This document shows, piece after piece, positions 40,961 through 49,043 of a stretch of 64,000 nt of DNA (positions within the stretch are counted from its first letter, which is position 1; every line of letters starts with the position of its first letter). The stretch is from Serratia sp. PL17. GTDB taxonomy: Bacteria; Pseudomonadota; Gammaproteobacteria; Enterobacterales; Enterobacteriaceae. The stretch covers positions 144,135-208,134 of the forward strand of contig NZ_JAFIBY010000010.1 in the NCBI RefSeq assembly GCF_017832355.1, in the 5' to 3' direction. Made by a program: the position numbers and the translations under genes. The notes below the pieces were generated by a model, which saw nothing but the letters and a program-made list of their open reading frames with translations, had not been told where the DNA came from and did no database searches.

Positions 40961-41920
40961 ATGAGTCTGAATTTTCTTGATTTTGAACAGCCGATTGCAG
41001 AGCTGGAAGCGAAAATTGACTCGCTGACTGCAGTCAGCCGTCAAGACGAAAAATTAGATATTAATCTGGACGAAGAGGTTCAGCGCCTTCGTGAAAAGAG
41101 CGTTGAGCTGACGCGCAAGATTTTTTCCGATCTTGGGGCTTGGCAAGTTGCCCAATTGGCACGCCACCCGCGCCGTCCTTATACCCTGGATTATATCAAA
41201 CACATCTTTACCGACTTCGAAGAGTTGGCGGGCGATCGTGCCTATGCCGATGATAAAGCGATTGTAGGTGGTATTGCGCGCTTAGATGGTCGCCCGGTGA
41301 TGATCATCGGTCACCAGAAAGGCCGTGAAACCAAAGAGAAAATCCGTCGCAACTTCGGTATGCCGGCACCAGAAGGTTACCGCAAAGCATTACGCCTGAT
41401 GGAAATGGCCTCTCGCTTTAAGCTGCCGTTGATCACTTTCATCGACACCCCAGGTGCATACCCGGGCGTGGGCGCGGAAGAGCGCGGCCAATCGGAAGCC
41501 ATTGCCCATAACCTGCGTGAAATGTCCCGCCTGAACATTCCGGTGATCTGCACCGTAATTGGCGAAGGCGGCTCTGGCGGCGCATTGGCTATCGGCGTTG
41601 GTGACAAAGTGAATATGCTGCAGTACAGCACCTATTCGGTGATTTCACCGGAAGGCTGTGCATCAATCCTGTGGAAGAGCGCTGATAAAGCCCCTCTGGC
41701 TGCAGAAGCGATGGGCATCACCGCACCACGCCTGAAAGAGCTGAAACTGATTGATTCGGTGATCCCGGAGCCGTTGGGTTCTGCCCACCGCGACGTGCCT
41801 GCGATGGCTGCGACGCTGAAAGCGCAGCTGTTGGCTGATCTGAAAGATCTCGATGGTTTGAACAACGAAGAGTTGCTCAACCGCCGTTATCAGCGCCTGA
41901 TGAACTACGGCTATTGCTGA
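40961..41920 (+). CDS. accA: Acetyl-CoA carboxylase carboxyltransferase subunit alpha
   Basis: 319 aa, the same as E. coli. With AccD it forms the carboxyltransferase that makes malonyl-CoA, the first committed step of fatty-acid synthesis. Crotonase-fold motifs include [22 protein letters not shown] and [15 protein letters not shown]. Shine-Dalgarno AGGAAT precedes the ATG. Confidence 0.98.
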   Translation: MSLNFLDFEQPIAELEAKIDSLTAVSRQDEKLDINLDEEVQRLREKSVELTRKIFSDLGAWQVAQLARHPRRPYTLDYIKHIFTDFEELAGDRAYADDKAIVGGIARLDGRPVMIIGHQKGRETKEKIRRNFGMPAPEGYRKALRLMEMASRFKLPLITFIDTPGAYPGVGAEERGQSEAIAHNLREMSRLNIPVICTVIGEGGSGGALAIGVGDKVNMLQYSTYSVISPEGCASILWKSADKAPLAAEAMGITAPRLKELKLIDSVIPEPLGSAHRDVPAMAATLKAQLLADLKDLDGLNNEELLNRRYQRLMNYGYC

Positions 41921-41940
41921 GTTCAGTCATGCGTTGCAAG

Positions 41941-41966
41941 AAACCGCCTTCGGGCGGTTTTTTTTT
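41941..41966 (+). terminator. accA terminator
   Basis: AAACCGCC-TTCG-GGCGGTTT with a stable tetraloop and nine T in total. Confidence 0.95.
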
Positions 41967-42031
41967 GGCTACACACCGCTGGATTTTCATGTTGTTATAG
42001 GGGTTTGGCGGTTAACTGACAGGAGCAGCCG

Positions 42032-44176
42032 ATGAACATCATCGCGATCATGAGCCCAGCGGGCGTTTATTATAAAGATGAGCCGATCCGCGAGCTCCAC
42101 ACCGCACTGACTGCAATGGATTTCCAACTGGTGTATCCAAAAAACAGCGGTGACCTGTTGAAGTTAGTCGAGGCAAATGCGCGTATCTGCGGGGTGATCT
42201 TTGACTGGGATGACTACAGCCTGGAGTTGTGCAGCGACATCAACGAGCTGAACGAATATCTGCCACTGTATGCCTTTATCAATACCCATTCCACTTTCGA
42301 CGTTAGCCTGCACGAAATGCGTATGGCTTTGTATTTCTTTGAGTACGGGCTGAATGCGGCGGATGATATTGCACAACGCATCCAGCAATATACGGCCGAA
42401 TACATTGATACCATTACGCCGCCCTTGACCAAAGCGCTGTTCAATTATGTACGAGAGGGGAAATATACCTTCTGTACGCCAGGCCATATGGCCGGTACGG
42501 CCTTCCAGAAAAGCCCGGTAGGTTGCCTGTTTTACGACTTTTTCGGTGCCAATACCCTGAAAGCCGACGTATCGATTTCTGTCACTGAACTGGGATCGTT
42601 GCTGGATCACACGGGCCCGCACCTAGAGGCTGAAGAGTATATTGCACGTACTTTTAATGCCGAACAAAGCTATCTGGTGACCAACGGCACCTCAACGGCC
42701 AATAAAATTGTCGGGATGTATTCTGCGCCAAGTGGCAGCACCGTCTTGATCGACCGGAATTGCCATAAATCGCTGTGCCATCTGTTGATGATGAGCGATA
42801 TCGTGCCGATTTACCTGCGCCCACTGCGTAATGCCTATGGCATTCTTGGCGGCATTCCACGCCACGAATTCACCCATGAGAGCATTGCCGTTAGGGTCGC
42901 GACGACAGCCAATGCGAGTTGGCCAGTGCATGCGGTGATCACCAACTCTACCTATGATGGTTTGTTGTACAACACCGACTACATCAAACAGACGCTGGAC
43001 GTGCCCTCAATCCACTTTGACTCTGCCTGGGTGCCTTACACCAACTTCCATCCGATTTATGACGGCAAAAGCGGCATGAGTGGCGAACGTACCCCCGGTA
43101 AGGTGATATACGAAACCCAATCTACGCACAAACTGCTGGCGGCGTTTTCGCAGGCTTCGATGATCCACATTAAGGGCGACTACGATGAAAGCACCTTTAA
43201 CGAAGCCTATATGATGCATACCACCACGTCACCGAATTACGGCATTGTGGCGTCGATGGAAACGGCTGCGGCGATGCTGAGAGGCAATCCAGGCCGTCGT
43301 TTGATTAACCGTTCGGTGGAGAGAGCGCTGCATTTTCGCCGCGAAGTGCAGCGGCTACGGGAAGAAAGCGATAGCTGGTTCTTCGACATCTGGCAACCGG
43401 AAGTGATCGACGAGGCGCAGTGTTGGCCGCTCAATCCGGATGATAACTGGCACGGTTTCGGCAACACCGACAGCGATCACATGTATCTCGATCCGATCAA
43501 AGTCACGATTCTGACGCCGGGCATGAACGAGCTTGGCAAGTTGGAGGAGGACGGCATACCGGCGGCTCTGGTGGCAAAATACCTGGACGAACGCGGTATC
43601 GTAGTGGAGAAAACCGGGCCTTATAACCTGTTGTTCCTGTTCAGCATCGGCATCGATAAAACCAAGGCGATGAGCTTGTTGCGCGGCCTGACCGACTTCA
43701 AGCGCGCTTATGATCTCAATCTGCGGGTGAAGAACATGCTGCCGGACTTGTTCGCGGAAGATCCGGATTTTTACCGCAATATGCGTATTCAGGATCTGGC
43801 CGCCGGGATCCACCGCTTGATTTGCCAACACGATCTGCCACGTTTGATGCAGCGGGCGTTCGACGTTCTGCCGGAAATGAAATTGACGCCACATCAGATG
43901 TTCCAACAGCAAGTACGTGGCAACGTGGAAACCTGCGAACTGGATCAGTTGGTCGGCAAAGTGGCGGCCAATATGATTCTGCCTTACCCGCCTGGGGTGC
44001 CGCTGGTGATGCCAGGAGAGATGATCACCGAGGAGAGCCGTGCAGTGCTCGATTTCTTGCTGATGCTGTGCTCAATCGGCGAACATTATCCGGGTTTTGA
44101 AACCGATATCCACGGTGCAAAACTGGCTGAAGACGGGCGTTATTGGGTGAAGGTGCTGAAGACGCCGTTGGTCTAA
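42032..44176 (+). CDS. ldcC: Constitutive lysine decarboxylase LdcC
   Basis: 714 aa. PLP-dependent conversion of lysine to cadaverine; decameric family with an N-terminal wing domain (1-130), PLP core and C-terminal domain. PLP-binding Lys367 lies in TQSTHKLLAAF. It is closer to E. coli LdcC than to CadA at diagnostic stretches (CSDINELNEYLPLYAFINTHST) and follows accA as ldcC does in E. coli. The otherwise common CTPGHMGGTA reads CTPGHMAGTA. Its stop overlaps the end of the convergent MarR-family gene with no terminator between. Confidence 0.93.
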   Translation: MNIIAIMSPAGVYYKDEPIRELHTALTAMDFQLVYPKNSGDLLKLVEANARICGVIFDWDDYSLELCSDINELNEYLPLYAFINTHSTFDVSLHEMRMALYFFEYGLNAADDIAQRIQQYTAEYIDTITPPLTKALFNYVREGKYTFCTPGHMAGTAFQKSPVGCLFYDFFGANTLKADVSISVTELGSLLDHTGPHLEAEEYIARTFNAEQSYLVTNGTSTANKIVGMYSAPSGSTVLIDRNCHKSLCHLLMMSDIVPIYLRPLRNAYGILGGIPRHEFTHESIAVRVATTANASWPVHAVITNSTYDGLLYNTDYIKQTLDVPSIHFDSAWVPYTNFHPIYDGKSGMSGERTPGKVIYETQSTHKLLAAFSQASMIHIKGDYDESTFNEAYMMHTTTSPNYGIVASMETAAAMLRGNPGRRLINRSVERALHFRREVQRLREESDSWFFDIWQPEVIDEAQCWPLNPDDNWHGFGNTDSDHMYLDPIKVTILTPGMNELGKLEEDGIPAALVAKYLDERGIVVEKTGPYNLLFLFSIGIDKTKAMSLLRGLTDFKRAYDLNLRVKNMLPDLFAEDPDFYRNMRIQDLAAGIHRLICQHDLPRLMQRAFDVLPEMKLTPHQMFQQQVRGNVETCELDQLVGKVAANMILPYPPGVPLVMPGEMITEESRAVLDFLLMLCSIGEHYPGFETDIHGAKLAEDGRYWVKVLKTPLV

Positions 44177-44718
44177 GCAAACTCCCGACAGATCAGGTTC
44201 ACGCTGCTTTGCGGCAGCGGTTCCTGTGTCAGGCCACAAAACGGCAGGCCGTCATGCCGTTGATGATAACGGCAGCTGTGGCACTCGCCAAAGAGCGCCA
44301 CATTATCGTCTTGTTTCTGCAATTGACGCAGCAACTGCGTGAGCAGTTCCAGCAACTGCCCACCTTCCTGTTGCATGGCATCCTGTGCATTTTGCAAATA
44401 GGCGGGTGGGAACAAACTCTCCATCAACATGCGTGATTTGTCTGTCAGCTTAAGCCTGACGCTCCGCCGGTCTTTCTCGTCGGCAGTACGGGCGATCATC
44501 CCGTTACTCTCCAGCTTTTTCAGCGACTGCGATACCGTGCCCTTGGTCAGGCCAAGATATTCCGCCACCGCCATCGGTGTGTTGGAGTAATGGTTACAGC
44601 GTGCCAGGTAGTACAACGCACTGAGCTGTACCGGCGGCAGGCTTTCCAGTTCTTCGTGGTTGCGCAGCCAGCTGCGCTGCAGGCTATTTAGCCTTTCCAG
44701 TAAATCAAACAGTCTCAA
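44173..44718 (-). CDS. MarR-family regulator with C-terminal cysteine cluster
   Basis: 181 aa from TTG 44718, with AGGA seven bases upstream. A MarR winged helix covers about residues 30-95 (VAEYLGLTKGTVSQSLKKLESNGMIAR, then the wing DEKDRRSVRLKLT). The C-terminal extension has Cys146-x2-Cys149, His152 and His155, Cys161 and Cys177, in a pattern suited to metal, Fe-S or redox sensing. Its promoter overlaps back to back with that of a CxxC protein and carries an operator-like repeat, so autorepression is likely. Target and signal are unknown; no E. coli counterpart at this place. Confidence 0.85.
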   Translation of the reverse strand: MRLFDLLERLNSLQRSWLRNHEELESLPPVQLSALYYLARCNHYSNTPMAVAEYLGLTKGTVSQSLKKLESNGMIARTADEKDRRSVRLKLTDKSRMLMESLFPPAYLQNAQDAMQQEGGQLLELLTQLLRQLQKQDDNVALFGECHSCRYHQRHDGLPFCGLTQEPLPQSSVNLICREFA

Positions 44719-44744
44719 TGTAGGATCCTCGTGAGCAGACTAAA

Positions 44745-44773
44745 ATAGTATCGATTAAAAACTATATTGACAA
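44745..44773 (-). promoter_or_regulatory. Promoter of the MarR-family gene
   Basis: On the minus strand TTGTCA, a 17-base spacer and TACTAT. Its -35 shares bases 44768-44772 with the perfect TTGACA of the rightward promoter. Confidence 0.75.
44748..44762. promoter_or_regulatory. Operator-like site 1
   Basis: GTATCGATTAAAAAC matches the perfect palindrome of site 2 (GTTTCGATTCGAAAC) at 12 of 15 positions. It covers part of the -10 and spacer of the MarR-family promoter, so a repressor bound here would shut off its own gene. Confidence 0.6.
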
Positions 44774-44795
44774 GCGGTGGCGATGGTTTTATCGT
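44767..44795 (+). promoter_or_regulatory. Promoter of the small CxxC protein gene
   Basis: A perfect TTGACA, a 17-base spacer and TATCGT. Predicted transcription start near 44802, at the edge of operator-like site 2. Confidence 0.7.
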
Positions 44796-44802
44796 GCATA
44801 TG

Positions 44803-44817
44803 GTTTCGATTCGAAAC
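44803..44817. promoter_or_regulatory. Operator-like site 2
   Basis: Perfect 15-bp palindrome GTTTCGATTCGAAAC, centre T 44810, right at the predicted start of the rightward transcript. Its centre is 55 bp from that of site 1. Confidence 0.65.
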
Positions 44818-44867
44818 TAAATGAGGTGCTATTTCACCTACAACAGTCAGAACCAAGGAGAATTATC

Positions 44868-45101
44868 ATGACTAAAGCCGTTTTTTATCACGCCGGTTGT
44901 TCGGTTTGCGTCAGTGCAGAGCAGCAGTTATTGGGTCTATTGAGCCCAAATGTGCAGGTGGATGTGGTGCACCTGGGCGAAAAGCCAGCGCGCATCTCTG
45001 AAGCGGAAAAAGCAGGGGTGCAGAGCGTTCCTGCACTGGTGGTGGATGGACAGGTGTTGCACATCAACTACGGTGCGGCGTTGGCAGATCTTAAAGCCTG
45101 A
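44868..45101 (+). CDS. Small thioredoxin/glutaredoxin-like CxxC protein
   Basis: 77 aa from ATG 44868 (SD AAGGAG); the open frame extends 14 codons upstream but the strong SD and N-terminus MTKAVFYHAGC fix this start. A single thioredoxin-like domain with active-site Cys-Ser-Val-Cys at residues 11-14 and a cis-Pro loop in SVPALVVDG. Lacks a signal peptide, so cytoplasmic. Likely a dithiol oxidoreductase; its substrate is unknown. Divergent from a Cys-rich MarR-family regulator under a shared control region. Confidence 0.85.
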   Translation: MTKAVFYHAGCSVCVSAEQQLLGLLSPNVQVDVVHLGEKPARISEAEKAGVQSVPALVVDGQVLHINYGAALADLKA

Positions 45102-45133
45102 TCTGCACATTGCGTTGCTGATGTATGAATGAC

Positions 45134-45161
45134 AGCCCCGTCTTATGCTGCGGGGCTTTTT
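45134..45161 (+). terminator. Terminator after the CxxC protein gene
   Basis: AGCCCCG / CGGGGCT around a 10-base loop, followed by TTTT. Confidence 0.85.
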
Positions 45162-45224
45162 GCCGTTGACGTCACCAACGGTGCCAGATACCGTGCCTCA
45201 TCAAACAGACAATGAGACATCACT

Positions 45225-45614
45225 ATGTTGGCGATACGTCAGGTACATCACATCGCAGTTATCGGATCAAACTATGAGGCCAGTAAGCATTTCTACTGCG
45301 ATATTCTTGGTTTTACCCTGTTGGACGAGTTTTACCGCGCGGAGCGTGATTCCTGGAAAGCGGATTTGGCGCTGAATGGGCAATACAGCATCGAACTGTT
45401 TTCCTTCCCGTCACCGCCGGCTCGGGTCAGCCGCCCAGAGGCCTGTGGTCTGCGCCATCTTGCATTCAGCGTCGATGACATCGAACAGGCGATCCGGCAT
45501 TTGCAAAATGCCGGGGTGGTTTGTGAACCGGTGCGTGTCGATCCCTATACTCTGTCACGTTTCACTTTTTTCAGCGATCCTGATGGGCTGCCTCTAGAAT
45601 TATATGAGCTATGA
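45225..45614 (+). CDS. yaeR: VOC-family (glyoxalase-like) protein YaeR
   Basis: 129 aa, also called gloA2. One vicinal-oxygen-chelate domain of two beta-alpha-beta-beta-beta units. The metal-binding pattern fits: His in QVHHIAVIG, Glu in IELFSF, His in GLRHLAFSV and Glu in LPLELYEL. Substrate not established. In E. coli it lies directly between ldcC and tilS; here the cad genes separate it from tilS. Confidence 0.92.
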   Translation: MLAIRQVHHIAVIGSNYEASKHFYCDILGFTLLDEFYRAERDSWKADLALNGQYSIELFSFPSPPARVSRPEACGLRHLAFSVDDIEQAIRHLQNAGVVCEPVRVDPYTLSRFTFFSDPDGLPLELYEL

Positions 45615-45703
45615 ATGCTTAATCGGGGCGTATCGACGCAGGACGCGCCCTCATATGTTATTATCCCGCGCTTGCCGTACGCCCCTTTTGAGTTATTTTC
45701 ACT

Positions 45704-47242
45704 ATGCAAGAACCCGTTTTTCGCGTTGGTGAGTGGTTGGTTACTCCCGCAGACAATAAAATAAGCCGCGATGGACGCCAACTGGCGTTAGAACCGCGGT
45801 TAATCGATATGCTGCAATATTTCGCCCGGCACCCGGATGTGGTGTTAAGCCGCGATGAGCTGATCGATAACGTTTGGAAGCGCAATATCGTCACCAACCA
45901 CGTGGTGACGCAGAGTATTTCCGAACTGCGTAAATACCTCAAAGACGGCGACAGCAACAGCCCGGAATACATTATAACCGTGCCCAAGCGCGGTTATAAA
46001 TTGGCTGCGCCAGTCATGTGGTGTGAAGGGGAAGGTGCAGCGTTACCGCGGGTGGCGGTAATTACCCACGAGCCGGAAGATGGCAGCGAAGATGACGGTG
46101 AAGACTATGAACCGCCAAAACCCACCGTGACAAAAACGCCACTGACGAAATCGAAGATACCTTTTTACCGTCAATCACCGTTCTGGGTGTGGCTGGCTTT
46201 CCTGGCGGCGTTGAGTGCCTGCGTGGTGTTTGTCGCCATTGCCACCTTGTCGCAGCGTATACCGGAATCCACCATGCCGGTATTAATGAATCCGCGCGAT
46301 ATTGATATCCGTATTCAGGGTGGCAACAGTTGCAGCAACTGGACGCCGCAGCTTTCTTATGTCGTCGGCTTAAGCGAAGTGGTGACAGATTCGCTGAATA
46401 CTTATTCCACGTTCCTGGTGCACGATCAGACCAACTACAACTACACCGGGCCAAGCAGTTCGGGCAAATCGCTGACCATTGAGTTCGTTAATCAACGCCA
46501 TTATCGCGCGCAACAGTGCTTCCTGTCGGTACGGCTGGTGGACAACGCGGACAGCTCGATCATGTTGGATAAACGCTACTTTGTTACTGCGGATAACCAA
46601 CTAAAAATTCAGGAAGACTTCCTTAGCAGCCTGTCGGTTGCACTCAATCAGCCGTGGCCACCCCAGTTGCAGCAGCGTCTTATGCGGCTCTTACCGAACT
46701 CCGGACCGGCCTTGCAGCAGTATTATCAGGCGCATCAATTGTTGATCCAGGGGGATATCGACTCTCTGACGCATGCCAGCAGCATGCTCGGTGAGATGGT
46801 AAAAACTTCACCAGACTTTATTTATCTTTCTGCGGAAAAAGCGCTGGCGGATTTACTGCGCAATTCTTATCAACCCTTCGACAGCGCGCAGTTGGCACAA
46901 TTGAGCACGGAGATGGCTCGCCTGGACACGTTGCCTGCATTAAAAGACAGCCCCATTATTCAGCAAATTCATACGATACGGGCTTTGGGAGAGGGAAAAA
47001 CGGATGAGGCTTATCAGGCGATAAATAAAGGCATTGAATTGCAGATGTCATGGATGAATTATGTGTTGCTCGGCAAAGTTTACGAAATGCAGGGGTATAA
47101 CCGTTTGGCTGCAGACTCCTATATCACTGCATTTAATCTTCGCCCAGGAGAGAATACGCTGCATTGGATCCGTAATGCTGTCTTCCATACCTCAGTGAAC
47201 ACCGTGGTTCCTTACCTGGAAAACTACAACCCCAATAAATAA
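45704..47242 (+). CDS. cadC: Transcriptional activator CadC (acid and lysine sensor)
   Basis: 512 aa. ToxR-like membrane-anchored activator of cadBA at low pH when lysine is present. A cytoplasmic winged-helix domain (1-100, with LSRDELIDNVWKRNIVTNHVVTQSISELRKYL), a linker rich in acidic and Pro residues, one membrane helix at about 160-182, and a periplasmic sensor. Cys210 and Cys272 correspond to the two periplasmic cysteines that form the pH-dependent disulfide in E. coli CadC. Same direction and order (cadC-cadB-cadA) as in E. coli. Confidence 0.95.
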   Translation: MQEPVFRVGEWLVTPADNKISRDGRQLALEPRLIDMLQYFARHPDVVLSRDELIDNVWKRNIVTNHVVTQSISELRKYLKDGDSNSPEYIITVPKRGYKLAAPVMWCEGEGAALPRVAVITHEPEDGSEDDGEDYEPPKPTVTKTPLTKSKIPFYRQSPFWVWLAFLAALSACVVFVAIATLSQRIPESTMPVLMNPRDIDIRIQGGNSCSNWTPQLSYVVGLSEVVTDSLNTYSTFLVHDQTNYNYTGPSSSGKSLTIEFVNQRHYRAQQCFLSVRLVDNADSSIMLDKRYFVTADNQLKIQEDFLSSLSVALNQPWPPQLQQRLMRLLPNSGPALQQYYQAHQLLIQGDIDSLTHASSMLGEMVKTSPDFIYLSAEKALADLLRNSYQPFDSAQLAQLSTEMARLDTLPALKDSPIIQQIHTIRALGEGKTDEAYQAINKGIELQMSWMNYVLLGKVYEMQGYNRLAADSYITAFNLRPGENTLHWIRNAVFHTSVNTVVPYLENYNPNK

Positions 47243-47254
47243 TGCCTGCTGATT

Positions 47255-47290
47255 AACACCGCCCAAACGCATTGTCTGATGGGCGGTGTT
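47255..47290 (+). terminator. cadC terminator
   Basis: An 11-bp stem AACACCGCCCA / TGGGCGGTGTT with a 14-base loop and a T-rich tail (ATTTATTGTTTTT). Confidence 0.85.
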
Positions 47291-47612
47291 ATTTATTGTT
47301 TTTCATTTGTTAAATTAAATAAATACCTTGGTTGGAAATTTACGCCATAAAACCCCGGTTTGTTGTTATCGGATAACAAAGCTACTTGCATGTTTTAATT
47401 GAAAGTTTATCTTTTCTTGAGCATGTGTTTATCTCTTGATGTGTTAATGGAAAACCTCAATTTATCATTTGTATGATCATGAGCGTAATATCACTTTATC
47501 TTTAGGACTTTATTCCCGCCTGTCATTAGCATCCTGATTATCAAGTCGGGTCATTAGCAAAATTGCATAACGATCAAGACTTATAAGAAATCAAAATCAG
47601 GAGAAACTGACC
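47291..47612 (+). promoter_or_regulatory. cadBA control region
   Basis: About 320 bp without a gene, strongly AT-rich between 47291 and 47480, as in the E. coli cad promoter where CadC and H-NS bind. A 10-bp direct repeat GTCATTAGCA occurs at 47522 and 47550, 28 bp apart. No clear sigma-70 hexamer pair was found at good spacing, consistent with activator dependence. CAGGAG precedes the cadB ATG. Confidence 0.65.
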
Positions 47613-48956
47613 ATGGCTTCATCCAAGAAAATAGGGCTTATTGCCTGCACCGGCGTGGTCGCCGGTAATATGATGGGGAGCGGTATTGCTTTATTGCCCG
47701 CGAACCTGGCAAGTCTCGGTTCTATCGCTATCTGGGGGTGGATAATTTCCATTATTGGCGCGATGTCACTGGCTTATGTGTATGCGCGTCTGGCCACTAA
47801 AAATCCTCAGCAGGGCGGTCCTATTGCTTACGCGGGTGAAATTTCACCGGCATTTGGTTTCCAGACCGGCGTGCTTTATTACCATGCTAACTGGATCGGT
47901 AATTTGGCTATCGGCATTACCGCAGTTTCTTACCTCTCTACCTTCTTCCCTGCATTGAATAACCCGGTACCTGCAGGTATTGCCTGCATTGCTATCGTGT
48001 GGGTGTTTACCTTTATTAACCTTCTCGGCGGTTCTTGGGTCAGTCGTTTGACGACGCTGGGTTTGGTATTGGTGTTGATTCCGGTGGTTGTTACCGCTAC
48101 TGCGGGTTGGCATTGGTTTGATGCTGCCACCTATCACGCTAACTGGAACACCTCCGGGACAACGGACATGCATGCCGTCGTCAAAAGTATCCTGTTGTGC
48201 CTGTGGGCGTTTATCGGCGTAGAGTCTGCCGCCGTGAGCACCGGCATGGTAAAAAACCCGAAACGTACCGTGCCACTGGCAACCATGCTGGGTACTGCAC
48301 TGGCTGGGATTATCTATGTCGCTGCAACTCAGGTGATGAGCGGTATGTACCCTGCTTCTGAGATGGCGGCTTCCGGCGCACCATTCGCCATCAGCGCCTC
48401 TACCATTATGGGCAGTTGGGCCGCACCAATGGTTTCTGCCTTCACCGCCTTTGCCTGCCTGACATCTCTGGGGTCGTGGATGATGCTGGTTGGCCAGGCT
48501 GGGGTACGTGCTGCCAACGACGGTAACTTCCCGAAAGTGTATGGCGAAATGGATAAAAACGGCATTCCTAAAAAAGGCCTGCTGTTGGCAAGCTGCAAAA
48601 TGACCGCGCTGATGGTGCTGATTACTGCCATGAGTTCCGGTGGCGGTAAAGCTTCCGATCTGTTCGGGATGTTGACCGGTATTGCGGTGCTGCTGACCAT
48701 GCTGCCGTACTTCTACTCTTGCGTAGACCTGATCCGCTTTGAAGGCGTCAATATACGTAACCTGCTGAGCCTGATTGCATCGATTCTGGGTTGTGGTTTC
48801 TGCTTCATCGCGCTGATGGGGGCTGACTCGTTCGAACTGTCCGGTACCTTCATCATCAGCCTGATCATTCTGATGTTCTATGCCCGCAAAATGAATACTC
48901 GCCAGACGGCCAAAGCCGTCGCTATCGACAGCAACACACCGGCTAAAGCGCACTAA
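47613..48956 (+). CDS. cadB: Lysine:cadaverine antiporter CadB
   Basis: 447 aa with about 12 membrane helices, APC superfamily (basic amino acid/polyamine antiporters). Imports lysine and exports cadaverine, completing the proton-consuming cycle with CadA. The helix-1 substrate motif GVVAGNMMGSGIALLP is conserved. First gene of the cadBA operon. Confidence 0.95.
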   Translation: MASSKKIGLIACTGVVAGNMMGSGIALLPANLASLGSIAIWGWIISIIGAMSLAYVYARLATKNPQQGGPIAYAGEISPAFGFQTGVLYYHANWIGNLAIGITAVSYLSTFFPALNNPVPAGIACIAIVWVFTFINLLGGSWVSRLTTLGLVLVLIPVVVTATAGWHWFDAATYHANWNTSGTTDMHAVVKSILLCLWAFIGVESAAVSTGMVKNPKRTVPLATMLGTALAGIIYVAATQVMSGMYPASEMAASGAPFAISASTIMGSWAAPMVSAFTAFACLTSLGSWMMLVGQAGVRAANDGNFPKVYGEMDKNGIPKKGLLLASCKMTALMVLITAMSSGGGKASDLFGMLTGIAVLLTMLPYFYSCVDLIRFEGVNIRNLLSLIASILGCGFCFIALMGADSFELSGTFIISLIILMFYARKMNTRQTAKAVAIDSNTPAKAH

Positions 48957-48981
48957 GTACGCACTGACCCACCTCTAATTC

Positions 48982-49021
48982 AGCCCCTTGCAACAATTGC
49001 CATCCGCGATGGCAAGGGGCT
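48982..49021 (+). other. Alternative hairpins between cadB and cadA
   Basis: Two mutually exclusive stems share bases 49012-49015: outer AGCCCCTTGC / GCAAGGGGCT (48982-48991 with 49012-49021), and inner TTGCCATC-CGC-GATGGCAA (48997-49015). No T-tail. It may set RNA stability or the cadA:cadB ratio. Confidence 0.7.
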
Positions 49022-49043
49022 CGCATTACCTGGAGAAATGATT

